DNA of 64,000 bases from Trichoplax adhaerens (lineage: Eukaryota; Placozoa; Uniplacotomia; Trichoplacea; Trichoplacidae): positions 4,873,035 through 4,937,034 of the forward strand of contig NW_002060946.1 in NCBI RefSeq assembly GCF_000150275.1, in the 5' to 3' direction. Shown here in pieces: positions 26,708 to 41,200 of the stretch (position 1 is the first letter of the stretch; each line of letters starts with the position of its first letter). Position numbers and translations under genes: made by a program. The notes below the pieces were generated by a model. It was given only the letters and a program-made list of their open reading frames with translations, was not told the DNA's origin and searched no databases.

Positions 26708-29700
26708 GACGGATTAGTAGTTATAAAAAGTATTCGAAAATTTTAATTTACCCACCATGTATTAGAGTTGAGAAGTCATCATTATAATATGTTTCATTCA
26801 GCTGTTTGAATACAATCGAACCTTACAATTTCCTTTCTTGTACATCAATTCGAATTTCATTGAATTGCTCCAATATGTGTGCTTCTTATCTTATCCGTAT
26901 GATCGTTAATTTCTTTGACTAACCACAGCTTAGCAATGATTTGAGATATCAAACTGACGAACTTCAACAAATATGTGACAATGATTCATCTTGTGACTAG
27001 AATATTACATAAACATAATTTTACAAAAATTGATTAGAACAGGATTAACCATCATTATAGCACGTTATAGTCTTTAATGAAAATCTATTACTGTTTAAGA
27101 AAAGTTTCAGTCAATATATTTTGATTTGTCACAACTGAAACATGAGCTTTTAAATTTATCAGGTACAAAACTGCTAGTCAGCATAAGTAATGGTTGCTGT
27201 ACTGTTAAGGGTAGCATAATTAGTTATTGGAACCTGCTATTATGTTGAAAATTGTATTAAAATAGAATGTGATGAAATTTTTTTAGTCACATGTCATGTG
27301 TATTTAATATATCGTGATGTAACCACAGCAGTCAGCGATTGGTGGATAATGCACCATTGAAAGTAAATCAATCAACTAAACCATGCTGTTACTATTGACT
27401 TTTACTTGCTTAGTTTATGCAAATGAATTCCTTGTTATCTTCAATATTAGCAATTGCTCGTATGTTCGACTGCTAAGACTCTAATTTTCGTTGCGTTCGT
27501 TAGTACAACAGTAACTTATTGTCAATAGATATCAAAAAAGGTAGATAGTAGATTAATCGTTTTCATTACAGGATATATTCTTTTAACGGATACAAGCATA
27601 GTTTAACAACTTCTGGAATCAATCTTGGTTAATAAATTTAACATTTCTCAGGATTTTAAAAAACTTAGAACCGATCTTACGTGAAAATCTAAAAATTAAT
27701 GAAACGATATACGAGTAGTAATACTACTGTACAGACCGATATGAAAATATTTTGTTTTCGCAAATCTAAATTGATTATAGTCTAATTAATACATATGAAA
27801 AAAAGGAATGATACCCGTGATAGGTTATGCTAACAAAAGAACGTATTGCAACATGACCAGCAATTATGTTACACTGCGTTATCATACAAATGACTTACAT
27901 ATTTTACAAGAAAATGCTGACTTGTCATGATAATTATATGATAATTATGATTGAAACTAATCATTTCGATATACGAGTATATGTCGCGGAAATATTTAAG
28001 AACCTAATATGACGTCAATAATATTAAGAATTTAACCACTATCACAGGTCGAAGTTGATAAGCCTTTTTCTTTGATCGAGTATACAGAAATCATGCAGAA
28101 ATACATATAATACAGACTGTAGTATCAAAAAATTTATCACGAAAGAGGTAGCAACGCCAGATGGTCCAATTAAGATTTACCAATCACCATTCATAATAGA
28201 GTGAGGGCACAGTGAAATTGCATATTATGTAGCAAATTACTTAGGCCACATAAACGATAAGCAAAACCAGATAAATTTTTACCCCTCGACTAAAATGTGG
28301 TTCTATGACTTATTTTCATCAATCTGTCTGGCTTAAATAATGTGTATGCAATCATCAGAATTACGAAAGTAGTGATAAACAAATTACTTAATTCTTAGAT
28401 AAAAGATTGTACGAGCAGATTACAACAGACTCATTAATTATTGCTGACTAAGGGATATTTTGAAGTCAGTTTAGGGTCAAGGTTGTAGCTTGAATCCAGC
28501 ACGACCGGATACACTATTAACAATATCATAAAGTCCTATGAAGTCCTATGGATAACGCATATAACTTATGGAAGGAATATGCACTATTCCCATTGACTAG
28601 CTATGATTTCTTAGCATGTTATACACACGTATGCGTAAAATTACTACGTAATCTGGGTATACTGTACCGTAAGATATATATATTCGCTTAAAATTAACAG
28701 AGATTGAGGTTACAGCTATGGTTTGGATATTATATGATTTACTAAATGACGTATCATCCTGATATTACGAACATGAATTATGCAACTTATAGCAATAGTA
28801 AATTTTTTGTAGCACATACGAGTATTTCTATCTTTAATAAACATTGATAAAGAATAAAGTCACATAAACATATTTTTAAATTCTGACAATTTTGAATCAA
28901 GGTATGGGTATGATCATTTATTACAAGATGCTGCTTTTACTCTAGCTATAGTAACTCTGATTATATTATTTATCAACAAATTAACAACAATAGAAAATTT
29001 AGATAGGCACATATGTTGGAATTGATGAGGATTATTAAGAGATACTTCAAAACTTTTTAGGGTAACTGTATCAACTAACACATGCGGTGATTTATTCCGG
29101 TATTAATAGTTTTTATGAATTGGTATACGGCATATTAGAGATTGAGTTCTTTTAGAAGTTCATATTTGCTACCTGATACCAGATTTAATGCTATAATATT
29201 TCATTATTTCAGTTATTATTGCATAAAAAACTATAAGTTGGCAATAAGATGACAAGAAAAGTATGGAGTTTTTCTAGTATCGTTTGCCAGCCATGATTGT
29301 CTTCTGTACTACTACATAGCATTGAACATAAGTTAGGGATGCTTAGGGTTCGATTGATCAACTAATTGTCTATATTTGACAAGCCCGAAATTAGCCGTAA
29401 TTCGGAAATGACGATCACGTATCACATATTCACATTATCGGAAAAGGTACCAGTTTGTCGTTAGGCAATTCTCGTAATATGATCACTATAACACCTAATA
29501 GTTTGATATGTTAGCAAATAAAGCCCTTTAAAATTAACTGTAAATTTGTTTAACTATGCAGGCTAGTTGTGGTTGAAAGAATAATACGAGTAAGATAGAA
29601 CATGCAACGGTAAGGAACGTGATCCGTTACTGAAAAGAAATCGAAATATAGCAAAAATGCCATTTATCTACAATCAGTAAGTAGAATACAGTAACTCCAA

Positions 29701-32700
29701 ATACTTTAGAATAGCAAATAAAAATTGTTGAACCTCAATTTTTATGTCGACTTGTAGGCTAGTTATAGCTCTTGTACCCTGACCATACCAACCATTTCAG
29801 CACAATGAATTATGATTTACTGAATAATGAATTATATATAGATTTAAAAAGTTATCGGAGAAATAATGATACGATTAATTTTAATTCCTTTTAACTGACT
29901 ATTGATTTAACAACATTGAAAATACTGTATATAACGTTTAATATATTTAAGCCTTTCAGATATAGCATTTTTCCTCATTTTAAAGATACCTACAATCATT
30001 CATATTGACAACCCGATATGTTTGTGCGGCAAAGATGAAAGAATTATAGTGCGGTCGTTAGGTCAAGGTTCCGCTCAGATGTGTAGAAAAGCCCTCGATG
30101 AAGATTGTGATCCTTAATTGCATGATCCCAATAAAGTGCACAGTGTAATAAATTTAAGATAATATTTCATGTTATCTTAGCATGGACTACTTAGTAGTCT
30201 CGACTATTAGCTACGAGTTATCAAAAAATTTGCTGTCTACTCTTGTTGATCATTTGTTGAAACAAATTACGATATCATCAAGAAGCTGGATATTATAATC
30301 AAGTTCTTTAAGAGCTTTAAAAGGTTATAGATCGATGAATACATACGCGCGCATAGTCTTATACATTGCGTATACTTGGTAACTAGGTTTCGTAAACAAG
30401 CCTTACAATCTTTAATTAATATTATCAATTTTATTCGGATTACAATGTCAACAAGCGGGCAGATAAGTAATCAACTAAATTCTATTTCAAGAACTAGGAT
30501 GAGAGACTATAGCCCGACTGACATACTCGTATCACGTATAGGCAGATTTTTAAATTACGGTGTTATGTAATAAGAAAAGCTTACTGTTTGCATTAACCAT
30601 AATTTAACATTCTTAAAAGTAAAATCATCATCCTGTCAATAAGTAGATCGAGAATCAATCGACTGGTTCTGTTATTAATGAATGTCTTACGAGCGGCCGG
30701 TAATAGTGGTGGGCAATTGTGTAATTTTATTTTTATTATTCGGATTAAAATTGGTGGTGTATTTTTGACCGCAATGATAACTCACAGCCAGTAATAACAA
30801 AGAAGTAATCATATACTCGTACGCTATGTCAGACTATCCTGATTTTTACGTATCTGAGTTTTTCGGAAAAGCTATCGAAAGTTAGCTCTATTGTAACATT
30901 TATTAATTAGGGAAAAGATCGAATGTACAGTGGAACTTGAACTTCAACAACTATCATTTTTTTATAAAAAGTTAATTGAATGAGTTGATTAAATCATCCC
31001 TTTTATACAGTTACTGTATGTTATCACTTAACTATTCTAGCTAGTGCTTGAGTAAATGTAGAATCGCTTATGATCTGGAGGATACTAGCTAACTTGTTAC
31101 GGTATGTAATTATAGTAACGACTAAATTGGATATTAATTAATTACCAAATTTGGTTCTTACTCATTATTATTAATCATAATTATCAATATGTTAATCGAA
31201 ACAAGGGATCTTAAAGGATGAAACATTAAAACACCCATTATTCTGCTATATTACTATACCAAATCTTCTGATGTTTCTTTAAGGTAAATAATAAGTAAAG
31301 AATAACAACTACAGATTACAGACAGGCAATCAATGTACGAACGTATTAACAACCATCTAAAATTTATAGTACCGCATATTGGCTTCCAATTTAATGCAAG
31401 CATATAACATACGCAATGCACTTGCTTATTTCGCCCTGGTCAATAATTCATATGGAAATAAAATAGTTACGAATTCAAGTTGCCTCTGATATTCTTTGAT
31501 CAGTACGTAACATCTATAATTGTACGTCTAACTGTCTATCCCAATAAATCATAATTTATGATTAAGCGTATAATTAATTAATACTGAATAATGATAAACC
31601 CGTTAACATTTTTGATATCTTTCTTGATTTTGTATTTGAAATCATTGATAATGGCATACGACGGATCGAAATAATTTGATAAAATGAATTTTTTTTACAA
31701 TTTTGATACTACCTGTAGCATTTAGAATGTATTATTACTCACTAAAAGTCATAACTTGTATGACAACCATAAAGTTTTCACTTAGTTATTTTCTACTGGA
31801 CATAAGCCTTCACATCGTGGATCCAAGATATAAAGAATCATGGTAATAAGTATTCAGTAACCTAATGATGGCTTGTAATATAGTTACTTATTACTGTACT
31901 AAGTTGTAGATTAATCAATCGCGACATAATAAATTGATTTCGACTCACATTGAAGCACGGAGTTGTCCTATGTAACGACATAAAATCGATATTTTTTCCG
32001 GGAATTGGGTAAATGCATTACAGCATAATGTATCTTAGATTCTTACATTTGATTGGTAAAAAACATTATGAAATATGTTAATTTCCAAGATTGGTCAGAA
32101 TACTACTTTATCGCATGTCAAAAATATGATGACTAAATAACTTTAAACTTTTCACTTAGCCATTTTGTTTAGACTACTCGAATTCTGTGTCCCTCGTGAT
32201 AAAGACTTATCCCAATTGGCGATAATAATAATTATTCACCCATATTCGATAATAACGACGAAAGGATGGGTTTAAATAACTGATTACTGTTGTTAATCGC
32301 ATCATTATGCTTTCAAATTAGTTACGATTTATGTACTGGTAATCTTATCCAAACACAATTAAATTATACTTGTCTATCTATCTTATGGTCTCGTCATCAT
32401 CATATAGACTGAAAATTGTCTTGATGATTCTAAAATAAAATGTTTGTGATTTAATTTAATTTATGATATGAAGATGACGTAACATCATTTTAACTATCAT
32501 CATGCAACATGTAGATAGGTACAGTATTAGATATTTTGAATCAGTCCTTTTTCAATTACTTTAATTAATCTCTCATCACAATAACGTATTAGCCTCCAAC
32601 CGTAGTATATCAGACCATCGAATGGTCTACTGACGTCAATGCATTTAATGCAAATTGCCAATAATTACCCAGGAAAAATTTTTAAAAGTAACGAATTTTC

Positions 32701-35319
32701 TTGAGAATTAACCTTAGCATTACGTATGTTTCTTAACCAAGTCTTAACTGAACCGAATATCATTAATAGCTTCAGGGATGAGGCAGTAAATAAAAGGTTG
32801 AAAGGATGAAAATACAGTTATTAGATAGATAGTTAATTTGGTAGAGCCTTGCCACCATTTTTATAAATTCATTGTTTTCATCGATGTAAAGGTCTAAGTC
32901 ATAACAATTTGTGATAAATGAATATTGTTATTTCTTTTTGTCCCTGATGATATTATACCATCCTTCTACAGTAGTTCAATTGGACTGTGTTAGTGATTGG
33001 CTAATTATTGGCAAATGATTAAAACGCCACATTCTATAACAAATACTATATTCATATGACTACGCCTTCTTCATAAGTACGAGTAATACTGTAACTGTTG
33101 TATTTTTTGTCTACGTATATTGTTAGCGCAGTTCATACGTCTTACAGTATTTGAAAACTGGATAAAGATAGTGGAAATAATGGACTACCTGGAAATAGAA
33201 TTACTGTACTCTGGGATGAAAGACTCTTGACTAATGTTCAAAAAATCCCAATTTAAGAGCAACTGATAAATGACCAGGAAGCAGTCATCATTACAACTTT
33301 CCTTTGGGAAAGAAAACTCTTTCTTGATTTACAGATCAACATCGTCAAACATAGAGTTACCGTTTCTATTACGATAGGCAATTTAAAAGTTAATTTATGT
33401 CCGGTCAAACAAAAATAATACGATAATAAGTTAATTCTTTAGCATTCATTGATGGATGATGTACAGAGTTTATAGATTATGCTATGTTGCACAGCAGTCT
33501 AACCGATGTTGAACCTACTCCTTAGTAATCCATTATTATCCTATTGTCCAGTATTCGTCTACTCTATTTAAGACTACAAAAAAAGATACTATTGGTAACA
33601 ATTTAATACAAGTTAAGAATGAGATGATCACAACTGGAGAAGGTGGAAAAGTTGTTTCTATTGACTGTAGCTTTTGCCATTAGACAAACGATCATTTTAA
33701 ATACACAAGGGGAGTCTCTCTTATTCTACCACGTTTGTTAATTTCTTCTTCATTTCAAAATAGACGATGAAATCATCATAAACATGATTTCTATCCCTGG
33801 CGCCATTATTCATAGACAAACAGTCGATCATCGCAACTGTTAAATGGTTAATAACAAAAAAATAATTCTTTTTTTGCCCCTTTTCTCTCTTATTTCTACA
33901 TCATATTAAGTGTGTGAGTTAGGCTCTATAGTAATTTCCAATGTTAACCATAGGTTGTAATTAAGTTTTGTCAATTTCTATGCCATGGTAAAACAAATTA
34001 GTTGATCGCTCAGTAGCTGATATACTAGTAGGGTTATAAAAAATGCTCTCTATAATTTCGGTAGAGCCGATTGGAAATTGGTAATTAGTGATTATGTTAT
34101 TTCCCTGCTGACTTCTAGCATAGTTAATTTAACGTGGAAAATTGGTTGTGATTATGCACATTAATTAATTATACAAGATCAATAAGAAGATGGATGATCC
34201 ATTACTATAATTGACTATCAATTTTGATTATAATCATACACCTTTTTGAATCAATACTGGAAGTTACTAATCGTAACAGATCAAATAGTCATCTATTTTA
34301 AACTTTATATATAAATTTTCCTATTCCATTTGGGTTAATCAAGATTACGCGCGTTAGAAAATAACAAACCTGTGTCGGAATAGATGATGATAATCCTTGA
34401 ACCGTTACGTGCTTAAAAAATTCGATTAATTACGATCTTTGCTGTTTTTTTTTAATGTCGTATTGCAAGCCCCAAGGTATCTTGTTTATTGATTAAACTA
34501 TCAATGTTATAGCCACGATAACCACAAGATTAAGGAATAAAAGAATGAATTATTGTAGGTTCATGTTGATTTCCAACTTTTGATCGGCGTACCAATAAAT
34601 ACTGTATAATAATAAAAATATAGAAGAATCGATCAATTTACACCCTGTGATACAGGCTGTTTATAGCCAGCTTCAATAGTCTATTTTCCTGATCTAATCT
34701 AGTAAAAAGAGCCATTTCTTAATGAATTCATATCATTTTTTACGTCTAAGTAAATGGATGATCCAATTAGAAGTAGGCACTAAAATGATACGCTATCATG
34801 ACTCAAGGTAGCTGTACTTGTTGTGTGGTCTATGCTAAGATCATGTTATCCTGACAATTTTACACGTACATAGTAAAACAAGAAGTCAATGGCGTTGTTG
34901 TATTCTAGTGTAAGGTAAAAAGTCACATCTTTATGAAGGGAATGCTAGCAAAGTTTAAAACTGACCAGAATTGAAATAAAAATCAACGGAGTTGAGTCGT
35001 TTCCCTGCTGAGTTAACAAGTCCTTCTTTACTCTTTAGACCCAAGTTCCTTGTCAAGTTGTAGACTATTATTTTACTATTGACTATGATCTTTTCTACTT
35101 TTTACGTGGATCATTATAATAGGTACTATGGGGATGATCAATATTATGGCTGTAAGTATTTGTAGTCATGTTCACGTTATAAATAGTCTACGTCTACATA
35201 CAAGAGAGAAAATAAAAAAAAAAATAGGGTAAATCCTATTCTAAGTCGACTACGACTGAGTGTCATAGGACAGCGAAGATGGAGAAAGGCAGCGGTAGTA
35301 CAATCATGATTCTATACCC

Positions 35320-35800
35320 CTAGAGTAAATTACTTGATGACGCAGATTATTTAACGTTGCTACTCATCCATGTCATCACAACTTACCTGCAATACCGAAT
35401 CTATCGTTATGGAAAGAAAATCAAGCTAAGAGGAAGGGGAAAAAAAATAAGCAGCGCTAACCTAATAGGCCAAGTCAAGGTGACTGGATTTCAAGACTTT
35501 CCTTTGCAAATGGCTGTAAGTCAATGTTAGACTGTGAAAAAAAATATCTTGCCAAAGAAAAGTTGGAATAGGTCCAGTGAAAATTTGCTTGTTAATAGCT
35601 TTCCTTGTCGAATTATCAGTAGTACCGACTTTGGTAGTCTTTACGCGATGCTATCCACGGCCAAAATGTGTGAAAAAATTGCAAGTCGGCAAGCAACGCA
35701 AGACCCCTGTAATAAGACGACGAGCTAATGGTCAATTGCTAGCATCACAAGGCAATTTGGCTGGGTGGACGGTAAAACAGCTTACCAGTATGGTATGACG
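35320..35800. other. GC-richer island with splice-like signals, possible unannotated transcript
   Basis: Composition here is clearly less AT-rich than in the flanking kilobases. On the - strand there is a near-consensus donor (GCAG|GTAAGT) ending a potential exon at 35387. A good acceptor (cttattacag) begins that exon at 35706, and another donor (ACTG|GTAAGC) lies at 35786. Together they imply a 79-base intron and a 320-base exon. That exon is closed in all three - strand frames, which would fit a spliced non-coding RNA. On the + strand a frame stays open for about 70 codons up to a TAG near 35530, and two further overlapping frames are open to about 35798. I do not recognise any of these peptides. 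Confidence 0.3.
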
Positions 35801-37024
35801 TAGGCGGTAGGTTGGAGTTTTGACGCCTGCAGGAGCGTAATGTCGATTTGCAGACGATCAAGGCAGCGCCCAATGTTGATATATTACATGCAATTAAATC
35901 CCTTCAATAGCTCTCACTTGCCAATAGAATAGCTTTTAGCTAATATAATATCACCAAGGGGAAAGATTACCGAAAAAAATTGGGTCTGAGTTGAATGGAA
36001 AGAATAGAAAAAAACTACTTGTATTGGGAGGCTGTTGTTACCATTGATTTTTTATTCTTTCCTTATTGCATTGGAAGACATGGGAATAAAAGGTGGATGA
36101 AACCTTTTATATCCTTGAACGGCACGGATAATAATCTTTCAATATCCTACTAGTATTGAATGATTGTATCCAACCTAATTTTCAATGGAAAGTAAGAATA
36201 ATAATCAACGCAATTAACGATTATTATTCTTGATACATTTGTATGACTCAATTTTGAATAGGAGAAAAGAAAATAATAATTGACCGAGTCAAGATGAAGT
36301 CATCTTATGCGCTCTTGCCTATAACAACCATATCGTTATGAGTTTAATCAATTCTACGCTTTGATTAATAATATAATTTATCCTTTACAATATACCAGTT
36401 GGGCATGTATTATCATGGCTATGATTGCTCCATCATCAATTAGATCAACCTTTGAACTATTTTATAATTCGCTATTTCCCATTCCTCTCACCCCCTGCTG
36501 CAATCAACTTTCAATGAAATAATATTATGACGATTGCATCTTTTGCAAAAGTAGTCAACCAATAGAAGATATGGCCAGGCTATCATGTCCACAGGTTATA
36601 TTGCCTTCAGCATGTTGCTCGACGGTTGAGCAATATCAGCTAAAAATGTTGTAAAATTGCTTTTAATTCATTCCATGATTGAATTCTGGGTATAGAATAG
36701 AATCATCCTTTCCAGTAATCCATGTTCTATTGAGACTAATGGAATCAATGGAGAGATGAAATAAATTCAATTTAATTTCATCATGAGTACTATTGTAGGC
36801 CAAATAAGTTATCCGATTCTCCACGCCATTTGTTAATTTAATTTAACTGCTTAACTATTGCCGCGTGTATCTTATCCATTTATTTACAGTGCATACGAAA
36901 GCACCGTCAAATGGAGGGGCGTTTATATAGGCAGTATTTGCAGAAATCCTTATGGCGTAAACCGTACCCGTACATACAGTATAGTAGATCAGCTTTTTAT
37001 TCTATTTCCAGTTAATATCTTATA

Positions 37025-37137
37025 GAAAATAAAATCCTCTTTCCTTTACGATGAAGAAGAATGCGTTCGGGAATAATGACAATATGATATATTACATAAA
37101 ATAAAATCATCTTTCATTTACTATGGAGAAGAACGCA
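37025..37137. repeat. imperfect direct duplication, about 40 bp, period 72
   Basis: A segment starting aaaataaaatc at 37026 recurs at 37098. The two copies share the order ctctttcctttacgatgaagaag / catctttcatttactatggagaag, with about six substitutions over 40 bases. Confidence 0.65.
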
Positions 37138-37837
37138 TCAACAGCCAAAAAGCTGAGCAATTTCCAATGGTAGTGAATGCAAATAGTGTCATATATCTGA
37201 ATCTTAAACTTGGTTAATGTTAGTAGAGTTACATCGTTCATAAGCCGCTAAAATCAATTAGCGCGTTTATTAGAATTATTATTTAAATTTTAGAAAAGCA
37301 AAATAAGCAAGCAATGGCATCGGATGATTTAATTTTCATAGAAAAAACGTCTTTTTCGCATATACATACGCTACAGTAGTTGGAAGAAAGATAATTGATT
37401 GATTTAATTACTCATGTATGCATAATTTAAAGCTATGCTTCTCTATTTTGATATCCTATATTAAAAAGGCTCGAAAATTACTGGGAATGAAATTATGTAG
37501 ATTAGAAGTAAACGTTTGCAATACTCCTGATAGGCCATAATCAGAGTGGAATATGCTAGGTTCAAGTTGATTAAATTATGCGCGTATGCTGTAGCTATCA
37601 GAATCCCGTAAGAAGAAACGCTAACATGAACAACAACTGCGGCAATCTCTTTATTTTATATGCCATGCTGGTATAGCTTAGGAATAAATAGAAAAATGTT
37701 AATGATGAAGTAACTTCATTTTCGAGAATCACTAAGGACTATGCATGTGCATTGCTCAATATCACTCAAAAGAAATCAAAATGATCTACACGTCTTTCCA
37801 CTGAAGTCTATGAGATTCTAAAATTGATGCTATTCCG

Positions 37838-38235
37838 AGGCTACAAAAGTCTTTAAATCTATCGCGTAAATTGATCCAATCTTAGAACTTTATAAAGAAG
37901 ATTCATTAATTGGCTACGCATATATGGTTCAAAGAAAAATTTAATATATTGCTCGTATTCCTTTAAAATTAATGTTGTTCAAAGGTTGCAAAAGTTTACA
38001 GGCCTAGAGGAGTCATTGCCTGCTTAAGGATATATCATTCAAAGAAAAATATAAGTTTATTTCTAGTGTTACTTTAAATTAATGTTGTTTTAAGGTTATA
38101 AAAGCCAACAAATCTATCGCGTGAAGCGATATTAATGATAAAACTTTAGAAAGAAGGGTCATTGCTTGCTTACGCGTATATCATCCGAAGGAAAACCTAA
38201 TTTGTTTCTAGTGTTGCTTTAACATCTAATATTAA
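37838..38235. repeat. three diverged tandem units of about 110-150 bp
   Basis: Three consecutive segments share an ordered set of words: ggctacaaaag / ggttgcaaaag / ggttataaaag, then aatctatcgcg in units 1 and 3, a tcattg-type word, an atatatcat/atatatggt word, aaagaaaaa or a variant, and ctttaaaattaatgttgtt or a variant. The units differ by indels, so this is an old tandem amplification. Confidence 0.6.
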
Positions 38236-41200
38236 AAATCCCCAAAACTGTATATAAGAAAAAATATCTGTAAGAAGTAAATTTTACAAAACTAGGTCAG
38301 GGGATTCTCACTTAATTAATCTGAGGGGACACAAGCATAAAAAGAAAGCAGTAGACAAAAACGTCTTCTTCAGAGGATTCTACAGCGAAAGCTTTTGCAA
38401 TCAATATAGGTATCAGATAGACCCTATGCTCGTAATTAGGAATTTTATAAAACAGAGTAATATCAGAAGGCAGAATTCCTACTGATAGTTGTTTTTGCGC
38501 GTTTAAATTAAAAAAAATAATGAAATAATTTCCATATTTACTGAAACTGTGCTGCAAAATAGATTTTTATTAAATAGAGGGAGCTCAGGACTTGAAATTA
38601 GCAGAAACTATTAACAGTACAATGTCAAATCATTAGCGATCTATAAAGCTTCTAAAAGTATGACTGAATAAAACCTAAAGTTGCAAGACTTTGGGAAATT
38701 CTGCACATTATGTACGCGAATTTTATCTACATAACAAGAGAACTGCCTTCAGTTTATTCTGGCCGCGGAATAGTCTACACTATACACCATACTGTAAAGA
38801 TACAGGAATGTAGCACCTATGTACCCCAATAAATTGTTTTCATCCATTAAAAGACAAGCAAAACAGTTAATTTTAATTTGTATTTTTCACCGCCTTGATT
38901 GAGACGAATAACGAAATCAATTTGAATAAAGACCATCACGAATTAGATGAATTCTACTGGATTTTTATTGTGATGAAAAAATAAATTATTATGATGTACG
39001 TCATTTCCTCCTTGCAGGTGGTTGGCCAAATGATAGATCAACAATAAGCGTGCCTTTTCTCTTATTCATTTTTCTCCTTTACTGCCATTCAATATCCTAT
39101 TTCAAAAGGCGATTTTTAATGCTATATAAGCGTAAGCTTTACACTCAATTGAATTGTATGTAGCATAATGAATTGGATTGAATAGCACGCTAGGATAGCT
39201 ACATCTGGAGGCGACTGTCATCATAAGTAATAAAACGAATTGTGTTTATTCTACAGGCTTAAATTAAGTCTAGGTTAAGACGAATTATTCTATGGACAAC
39301 CTTTTATAGGATGGCTATACGCCATTATACACCTGTAGATCGAGTAGACAAACAGTCAATAAACTTTAAATTGAGGACGTAGATTTATTGTTATACCCGG
39401 TGGTAGTTGAATGTACGAATGAACTATCAAACTTCTTCTACAATTCGTATAACCTACACGATATTTTTCCAAGCCCAGTCCCATCCCTGATGGGTATTAA
39501 TGTTCTTATCTAAAATCCTCTATATTTGCCAAGATAGTCACTGCTTTAGTAGAGACATTGTAGACAGCAGTAGAACATAAATAAAAAAGTGAACTTGAAT
39601 CTATTTTATTTTAATACCCAAGAAGAAAATACCTAGTAGAATGGACAGTTATAAGCAGGCATACAGCCAAGGATAACTAACGGTATCTGACAATTTAGTA
39701 TCACTAGATTGTGAAGATCATTAATGTCGTGAATGACCTATGATAGCAATTAAATAATACTAAATAAAACTTGGCCCAAGATCAGCATGACTAATTTCGA
39801 TTATCCGTGATAGTAGAACTTGAAAGCTTCTACGCTACCTGATCTTTTTTTCAAACTTCTTCTTCATGCTGGGACTCTTATAATATTATACCAATGTTGT
39901 AGATTACAAATTTACAGTATGATAACGACAATCTGAAAAAAGGAATTCGTGGGCGCTAAAAAATGAGTCTTAAGAGGTTTCTTTTCGATATCTTTTTGAC
40001 TAATTTCGTCGACATGGTGGCTGCACATGACTTAGCTAGCCTACTCCAGTCTTAATCTTTAAAACTTGCATTCACAACTTCGAGCCAATAGCCTACATAA
40101 TTCAATTGAATAGAACTTGATTGAAAAATACAAAATATGATATTTTAGAAGAAATTGGAAATATAATCGTAGCACTTTCCCCTTTAGAAAGAGTAAAATA
40201 ACAGTGTTTTTAATCTGCTACCAATATCAATCACTAGCAGAGTATAATTTCTATTATATCTTGTTAATCCTCTTAGAGTTTGACGTAAAATAAAAAATTT
40301 TCCTATGGATTAATTTAAACATCACAGTATAGCTATGATCTAAGTAAGCAAATGGCATACACATATGCATGTATATACCCCATGCATGCGAAAAATAGTT
40401 CATTGGATGATTTTAAAATAACAAAATTTCTTTCTAAGGGTAAAATGTTATTGTATAAAGCAATATTGATTTTAATGAAAAAAATAAGTTTTAACTTTTA
40501 AAATTAATGATCTCATCAATTGTTATAATGAAAATTAATTACCCAAGTACCAACTATAGATAGTAATATTAACCTTTTCCAGAAGCACAGTAGTTGAAAT
40601 AATAGATCATTTATTAATATATAAATGATAACTTAAAATCTTTTTCATAATCTTAGGCAGAGAATACACGATTGCCTCAAGTATGAATATATCCAAATTT
40701 TTAATAATTACAAGTATTACAGTATTAGTAACTGTAATCTAATGATCGTCAGTGTCACTAATCAACGGGGGAAAATTTTTTAGCGTAATTAATCCCTACG
40801 TCAATATTTCATGCAAATGATTATTTTTCTGCGATCATTTTAAATAAAAAAGTTATAAGCATAACTGATCATATCGTTAAGTGACTTTCATTAATCACGT
40901 AAGATATTCAGAGAATTTGCTACTGCTACTGCTGCTGGTAATACCTAAATAGAGACAAAGATGCATTTGCATATCTACTATTTATTTTAAAAATATGGAA
41001 GAGTGATTGATAGATCTCATAATATTTATCCAATCGTTATCATAAATGTCTTTGATATTACGTTAGAATTCATACGAATTTTCTCTAATTACAGTCATAG
41101 TTTATCCATTTAGTCCAATTTTGTAGTATCATTTTCTGCATGACTATTACATACGATTAGATATAAAAAATCGACATGTAGATACATGTGTTAAAATTGT

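Noticed and set aside
35577-35798. 73-codon + strand frame that looks like a secreted basic peptide
   Set aside because: Its first codon is GTG, not ATG, so the apparent signal peptide has no real start, and overlapping frames are equally open. It is kept only as part of the island finding.
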